A stretch of 18,433 nucleotides of DNA, taken from NCBI GenBank assembly GCA_020343555.1, contig CP070800.1, positions 2,067,682-2,086,114 of the forward strand. The letters are read 5' to 3'. Below the pieces are notes generated by a model, which saw only the letters and a list, made by a program, of their open reading frames with translations, searched no databases and was not told where the DNA came from. A program made the position numbers and the translations under genes. Shown piece after piece: positions 14,998 to 18,433 of the stretch (the stretch's first letter is position 1; every line of letters begins with the position of its first letter). Source of the DNA: Dehalococcoidales bacterium. GTDB taxonomy: Bacteria > Chloroflexota > Dehalococcoidia > Dehalococcoidales > UBA2162.

Positions 14998-15125
14998 CCG
15001 GCTGATCCTGCTGCAAAAGCCCGATTTCCTCCAGAGCTCCGGACACGGGAGGGATATGAGTGGTTTTTAAGCCGACGTGCGCTGTCAACACTCAGCATCC
15101 TGGTTTCCCCCCAGCCGGGTCAGCC
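14998..15125 (-). ncRNA. Candidate structured RNA domain in the SBP leader
   Basis: On the minus strand GGCTGA (15125-15120) can pair with TCAGCC (15005-15000), closing a GC-rich region of about 115 nt. Inside lie small hairpins: CTGG/CCAG around GGGGAAA, GCTG/CAGC, and CCTCC/GGAGG (15052-15048 with 15032-15028) enclosing a near-palindrome around GAGCTC. The domain ends just before a strong SD (AAAGGAGGTG, about 14988-14997), as a translation-control platform would. It matches no riboswitch family I can recognise from its core motifs. The pairing was made by eye and not tested for energy or covariation. Confidence 0.35.
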
Positions 15126-15151
15126 TTCCCACACTCCATAAACCCTTTTTA

Positions 15152-15235
15152 CTACGTCCGGTAATTCATTGCGGAATTATTAATGGCACCGCCTATCACC
15201 CAATCAGATGATTCCGGTGCCATTAATCTCAACAT
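15152..15235 (-). CDS. 27-codon leader ORF upstream of the SBP gene
   Basis: ATG 15235 is preceded at ideal distance by AAGGAGGTGACC, the strongest SD in the window, and followed by 27 codons and TAG at 15154-15152. The product begins MLRLMAPESSDWVIGG and ends NNSAMNYRT. It is not a signal peptide or a membrane helix. The frame contains both arms of a perfect 13-bp inverted repeat, so translation of the ORF would melt a hairpin in the leader mRNA. It lies about 70 nt after the predicted transcription start and about 250 nt before the SBP ATG. A regulatory leader peptide (attenuation or ribosome-stalling type) is the simplest reading; an independent small protein is possible. No run of a single amino-acid codon is present. 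Confidence 0.5.
   Translation of the reverse strand: MLRLMAPESSDWVIGGAINNSAMNYRT
15179..15227 (-). repeat. Perfect 13-bp inverted repeat inside the leader ORF
   Basis: ATTAATGGCACCG (15179-15191) and CGGTGCCATTAAT (15215-15227) flank a 23-nt loop, in which ATCA (15195-15198) and TGAT (15209-15212) can pair further. The RNA hairpin would form only when ribosomes are not in codons 4-20 of the leader ORF. No T-run follows, so it is not a simple intrinsic terminator. Confidence 0.75.
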
Positions 15236-15311
15236 GGTCACCTCCTTGAGTAGAAGGTGGAAGATAGTAAAGGGGTAACATATCAGGTTTTCCATGTCTA
15301 TTTGAGGCTAA

Positions 15312-15340
15312 AGTATATTCTATTAGCGTGAAGATGTCAA
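15312..15340 (-). promoter_or_regulatory. Strong promoter of the SBP leader transcript
   Basis: On the minus strand, TTGACA (15340-15335), a 17-nt spacer and TATACT (15317-15312) form a near-consensus sigma70 promoter. The start is predicted near 15305, giving a leader of about 400 nt to the SBP ATG. The remaining gap up to the PAC2 stop (15341-15416) holds only a small hairpin (ACGC-CTGA/TCAG-GCGT, about 15387-15408) without a T-run. Confidence 0.7.
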
Positions 15341-15416
15341 GTTATCATTGCGTAATTACTCTAAGTGTTTAATAGTAAGTGCGTAGACGCTCCTGAGATC
15401 AGGCGTGAAATTAGGT

Positions 15417-16325
15417 TTATTCCTTGCCGAAGGCTTCGTCAATGGCTTGCTGGATACTTGGTGGTAATTCTACGGTATCTTCTTCCGAAGGACCTTCTTC
15501 CTGGTCGTATATCTCTTCGAGCTGCCTGGATAACTCAGTAAGGCTTGGTGAATTCCTCACTTCTTTGCTTACTCGTTCATATTGCTTATTACCGGCAGTT
15601 CGCGTTTTTTCAAGTGGAATATCGATTCCTTCCAGTTTGGAGAGAACGGTAAGGATCCTGTGGACTCCGGTAAAATCCGGTTCCTGGAGGGAAATATGAG
15701 ATGGTATGTGTGTCATCAGGTTGACGGACGTGATGCCTTCGTCGGTTAATTTTTGTGATATCGTATTAAAGATGCTAGTCGGCCCCTGGTATTGCCTTCC
15801 GAGTGTCTGTCGAACACCTAGTGTTTCCAGCTTTTCAGAGATCCTGGAATCACTACTCCGTCCTGTTATGCGTATCGGCCTGGTATGAGGGACCGGGCTT
15901 CCCATCGCTCCCGCGACTGTGTATCTTGTAATATTGAGTTTTTTCAACAATGTTACGACTCTGTCAACGAAAATTTCCGAGAAGTGGTTTGGTTCCAGTA
16001 GGCTGAGTAACAGCAGGTCATTTTCCGATTCATACCTTCGAACATAGTATACTCTTGAGTTAGGATACTCTGTACGCCTGATACCTTTGTTGTCTATATA
16101 GGTCAGACTGCGTTCACGGTAGGCGACAAAATCATAATAATCACCAGGTCTGGTAAATTCGGCAATCTTTTCTGCATCATAGTACTCTATGAGTTTTTCT
16201 AAAGATTCGTCTCCGACACTACCCCAGTTCAACCAGCCGATATGTACGCCAATGGCGTGTATTTCTCTTCCCGTTGTATCGAGATTATCCAGGTTAAAAT
16301 CAGTTAAGAAGTCATGAATACCCAT
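15417..16325 (-). CDS. PAC2 (proteasome assembly chaperone) family protein
   Basis: A 302-residue protein of the PAC2 family (pfam09754 type). The early segment AIGVHIGWLNWGSVGDESLEKLIEYYDAEKIAEF (24-57) is the family hallmark, in which GWxxxG is followed by a helix and the phrase on locating the target. Later come FVDRVVTLLKKLNITRYTVAGAMGSPVPHTRP and TSVNLMTHIPSHIS, typical core strands. The acidic C-terminal tail (about 265-302, EEIYDQEEGPSEEDTVELPP) is probably disordered. Eukaryotic PAC2 helps build 20S proteasomes; bacterial homologues in actinobacteria and Chloroflexota are common but unassigned. No HbYX-type proteasome-docking end is visible. I chose ATG 16325 with AGGA 9 nt upstream; GTG 16331 is an alternative. 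It is transcribed alone, divergent from the MATE gene, and no proteasome subunit gene is in the window. Confidence 0.8.
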   Translation of the reverse strand: MGIHDFLTDFNLDNLDTTGREIHAIGVHIGWLNWGSVGDESLEKLIEYYDAEKIAEFTRPGDYYDFVAYRERSLTYIDNKGIRRTEYPNSRVYYVRRYESENDLLLLSLLEPNHFSEIFVDRVVTLLKKLNITRYTVAGAMGSPVPHTRPIRITGRSSDSRISEKLETLGVRQTLGRQYQGPTSIFNTISQKLTDEGITSVNLMTHIPSHISLQEPDFTGVHRILTVLSKLEGIDIPLEKTRTAGNKQYERVSKEVRNSPSLTELSRQLEEIYDQEEGPSEEDTVELPPSIQQAIDEAFGKE

Positions 16326-16356
16326 AATCACTCATCCTGAACATACTTGCACATAT

Positions 16357-16362
16357 ATTATA
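16357..16362 (-). promoter_or_regulatory. Possible -10 box of the PAC2 gene
   Basis: TATAAT stands on the minus strand 32 bp before ATG 16325. No good -35 hexamer is found 16-18 nt upstream (ACTTAC at 17), so the call is weak. Confidence 0.3.
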
Positions 16363-16398
16363 TATCAATTATGCCAATAGTAAGTAGTCCGTAACAAA

Positions 16399-16427
16399 TT
16401 GAAGAACAGAATAAGGGGTGCTATACT
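16399..16427 (+). promoter_or_regulatory. Likely promoter of the MATE/flavoprotein operon
   Basis: TTGAAG (16399-16404), a 17-nt spacer and TATACT (16422-16427) give a good sigma70-like promoter. The leader to TTG 16546 would be about 110 nt and shows no clear structure. Confidence 0.5.
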
Positions 16428-16545
16428 AGTTTTCCATACGCGACAGCTAGTCCGCCATCTTTATTAACTTTAGTAATATTATCTTTTCATTCTGTCCGGT
16501 AGCGAATTCGGTTTTGAAACCTTCGCAGAAAGTTATGGTTGGAGA

Positions 16546-17904
16546 TTGAGCAGAAACATACCTGAGAGAGACTGGACTCAGGGAAACATATTCAGAAATC
16601 TAGTCTCATTATCCTGGCCGATTATTGTCAGCAGCTCCTTTAACATACTCGGACCTGTTATCGATATGGTCTGGGTTGGCAAGCTGGGAGCTGCATCGAT
16701 CGCTGGAGTCGGAATAGCCAGCATGACGGTGATGGCCATCACCTCGGCAAGGATGGGTCTAGCGATGGGTACCAGGGCGATAGTCGCGAGATTCATCGGT
16801 GCAGGTGACAAAACAGGAGCAAATCATGTAGCTCAGCAGGCCTTCGTGATCAGCGGAACCTATGTCGTGATAGTTGCTTCATTGGGCATATTTTTCGCCG
16901 AACCGATCATTAAATTGTTCGGTGTAGAAGCGGATGTTGTCTCCGAAGGCGCGGCCTATATGAGGATTATGTTCGTCGGCTCTATAGCAATGTCGTTCCG
17001 GATGCTTGCCGAAGGGATAATGCAGGCTTCGGGAGATACTGTCATCCCGATGAGGATAACCATGATGTTTCGGGTATTCCATGCGATACTTTCACCTTTT
17101 CTTATTTTTGGTATCTGGATTTTCCCCAAAATGGGAGTATCCGGTGCCGCTACGGCAAATGTCGTTTCTCAAGCACTTGGAGCGGTAATTTCTTACTGGA
17201 TCCTTTTTACGGGTAGATCCCGACTGTCTCTCTCATTAAAGAATTTCAGTCTTGACTTAGGAATAATCTGGCGTATCGTGAAAATCGGAATTCCGGGTGC
17301 AATTATGGCTGCCGAAAGAGCGTTTGGTGATATGGTACTTATGTGGTTCATGTCGCCTTTCGGCACAATCGCGGTAGCCGGACATTCTTTGATTCAGAGA
17401 ATAGAGGCGGTACTGAGAATGCCGTGTATGGGACTTGGAAACGGTTCAGGAGTCATGGTAGGCCAGAACCTTGGAGCGGGAAAACCTGACAGAGCTGAAA
17501 AAAGCGGCTGGTTCGCCGTCGGTATAGCCCAGGGATACGCGATGTTGATTGCGCTGATCATTTTACTCTGGGCTGAGAGTATAATAAGCGTATTTAATTC
17601 TGATCCCGAGGTAATGGATATCGCCGGAACGTTTCTGAGAATCGCTGCGGCAGGATATCTGTTCATGGGACTGTATTTTGTATTGCAGAATGCTATTAAT
17701 GGTTCTGGTGATACATTACCTCCCATGCTCATTACGCTGTTAAATTTCTGGCTGGTACAGGTCCCCCTGGCGTTCGTTTTGCCGAAATACACAGGACTCG
17801 AAGCTAATGGTGTACGATGGGCAATCGTAGCAGGGTGGGTGGCTGGAGCGATCGCTTATGCGATATATTTCAAGGTCGGAAGATGGAAGAGAAAAAGGAT
17901 TTAA
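16546..17904 (+). CDS. MATE-family multidrug efflux protein
   Basis: A 452-residue inner-membrane antiporter with about 12 helices in two homologous MatE halves, as expected for the family (Na+ or H+ coupled export of cationic drugs or metabolites). Hallmarks include LSWPIIVSSSFNILGPVIDMVWVGKLGAASIAGVGIA in the first helices, the loop AIVARFIGAGD (78-88), AEGIMQASGDT, and the second-half repeat VMVGQNLGAGKPDRAEKSGW. The only usable in-frame start is TTG 16546, where GGAG sits just 1 nt before it, an unusually short spacing; the true start remains uncertain by a few codons. The next gene follows after 31 bp with AGGAGG, so the two form an operon. Substrate is unknown. Pairing with a flavin reductase suggests a detoxification unit (inference). 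Confidence 0.9.
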   Translation: MSRNIPERDWTQGNIFRNLVSLSWPIIVSSSFNILGPVIDMVWVGKLGAASIAGVGIASMTVMAITSARMGLAMGTRAIVARFIGAGDKTGANHVAQQAFVISGTYVVIVASLGIFFAEPIIKLFGVEADVVSEGAAYMRIMFVGSIAMSFRMLAEGIMQASGDTVIPMRITMMFRVFHAILSPFLIFGIWIFPKMGVSGAATANVVSQALGAVISYWILFTGRSRLSLSLKNFSLDLGIIWRIVKIGIPGAIMAAERAFGDMVLMWFMSPFGTIAVAGHSLIQRIEAVLRMPCMGLGNGSGVMVGQNLGAGKPDRAEKSGWFAVGIAQGYAMLIALIILLWAESIISVFNSDPEVMDIAGTFLRIAAAGYLFMGLYFVLQNAINGSGDTLPPMLITLLNFWLVQVPLAFVLPKYTGLEANGVRWAIVAGWVAGAIAYAIYFKVGRWKRKRI

Positions 17905-17935
17905 TCACTTTAATCTGAAACGTTTAGGAGGAAAA

Positions 17936-18433
17936 ATGAGTAACAAGAAAATACTGGGACTCGTTGGGAGTCCGAGACCGGATGGATTAACCGACAAACT
18001 GGTTTCCAGCGCTTTGAAAGGAGCGGAAGATACAGGCGCGATAACGGAACTGATCCAGATGTCCGAATGCGTTGTTGGAGTTTGCAAAGATTGTCTTCCC
18101 TGGGTTTGTGCGGATAACCTGCGATGTACTTATGAGGATCCTAATCTGGAGACTATCAGTGAGAAGTTGCTTAACTGTGACGGTGTCGTATGGGGAACTC
18201 CGGTTTACTGGGGCGATACTACTGCAATGGTCAGGCTGCTGATGTTGAAACTATTCAGACTCTATGCGAGATCACAATCTTTTAAGAGTATACCAGCTTT
18301 CGGAATTGCCATAGCAGGTGGTAGCGGAAACGGATTGATCTCAGGACTCAGACCGCTGTATCACTTTTTCCGGATAATGTGGATGAGGGGAATAACTCCT
18401 TTGCCGGTAACACGTTTCGATATGGATACAGCA
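17936..18433 (+). CDS. Flavodoxin-fold NAD(P)H:FMN reductase-like / iron-sulfur flavoprotein (3' truncated)
   Basis: From ATG 17936 (AGGAGG 6 nt upstream) the frame is open to the window end, 166 residues. The N-terminal phosphate loop KKILGLVGSPRPDGLTDKLV binds FMN in the flavodoxin-like reductase family; GTPVYWGDTTAM (about 87-98) is the second FMN loop, usually GTPVYFG. Five cysteines, C45, C50, C53, C58 and C64, fall where methanogen-type iron-sulfur flavoproteins carry a compact CxxCxxC cluster motif, but the spacing here (C-x4-C-x2-C-x4-C-x5-C) differs. It may hold an altered Fe-S cluster or none. The family transfers electrons to small molecules or reduces quinones and nitro compounds. 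It is co-transcribed with the MATE gene. The C-terminus lies outside the window. Confidence 0.85.
   Translation, partial: MSNKKILGLVGSPRPDGLTDKLVSSALKGAEDTGAITELIQMSECVVGVCKDCLPWVCADNLRCTYEDPNLETISEKLLNCDGVVWGTPVYWGDTTAMVRLLMLKLFRLYARSQSFKSIPAFGIAIAGGSGNGLISGLRPLYHFFRIMWMRGITPLPVTRFDMDTA

Noticed and set aside
15000..15140. tRNA, T-box or a known riboswitch in the GC-rich leader
   Set aside because: I found no TPsiC or anticodon arm pattern, no T-box AGGGTGGnACCGCG element and no recognisable cobalamin, SAM, THF or ZTP core motif; only an undefined fold can be proposed.
15179..15227. Miniature transposon (MITE) with 13-bp ends
   Set aside because: The arms are only 23 nt apart, no target-site duplication is visible and both lie inside an ORF with an ideal SD.

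Overview
This window looks like a chromosomal segment from a free-living, probably anaerobic or facultative bacterium. Gene content points to Chloroflexota, perhaps a Dehalococcoidia/SAR202-like lineage. The hints are an orphan family-5 substrate-binding lipoprotein with an acidic linker, a PAC2-family protein, an aryl-sulfate sulfotransferase-like propeller, SnoaL/EthD/cupin small proteins next to acyl-CoA dehydrogenase and SDR genes, and a polytopic-membrane/EEP fusion. This placement is inference; no rRNA or other marker gene is present. Base composition is moderate, with AT-rich spacers. Promoters are recognisably sigma70-like (TTGACA/TATAAT class) and most genes have strong Shine-Dalgarno (SD) sites.

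Layout. (1) 1-1876, minus strand: a 3'-truncated SnoaL-like protein and an MFS transporter. The MFS gene diverges from (2) 2010-4150, plus strand: an aryl-sulfate sulfotransferase-like beta-propeller protein, then an MBL-fold hydrolase. (3) 4173-5266 is a decay zone. It holds a frameshifted M23-like lipoprotein pseudogene without a canonical start, a signal-peptide-like mini-ORF, and a diverged second copy of the MBL gene's 3' end. (4) 5330-6735, plus strand: a strong promoter with a 21-bp palindrome over the likely start site, driving a six-TM membrane protein that overlaps a small winged-helix regulator, followed by a small TM protein. (5) 6922-7293: a short stand-alone J-domain protein. (6) 7414-10938: an acyl-CoA dehydrogenase/SDR operon (minus) diverging from a plus-strand trio of two dimeric alpha/beta-barrel (EthD-like) proteins and a cupin. 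This looks like one catabolic gene set. (7) 10944-12878, minus: a membrane protein fused to an endonuclease/exonuclease/phosphatase domain. (8) 13044-14903, minus: an oligopeptide/nickel-class ABC substrate-binding lipoprotein. Its roughly 400-nt leader (14904-15340) carries a strong promoter, a 27-codon leader ORF with an ideal SD, a perfect 13-bp inverted repeat inside that ORF, and a GC-rich potentially folded domain. (9) 15417-16325, minus: a PAC2-family protein. (10) 16546-18433, plus: a MATE-family efflux protein and a truncated cysteine-rich flavodoxin-fold reductase.

How the genes fit together. Most of the window serves uptake or efflux of small molecules (MFS, MATE, SBP) and conversion of organic acids or aromatics (ACAD, SDR, EthD-like, cupin, sulfotransferase-like, SnoaL, flavin reductase). 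The strongest candidates for something undescribed are the SBP leader (peptide ORF, hairpin and folded domain) and the conserved-looking ACAD/SDR and barrel/barrel/cupin set. No CRISPR array, tRNA, rRNA, transposase or prophage gene was seen.
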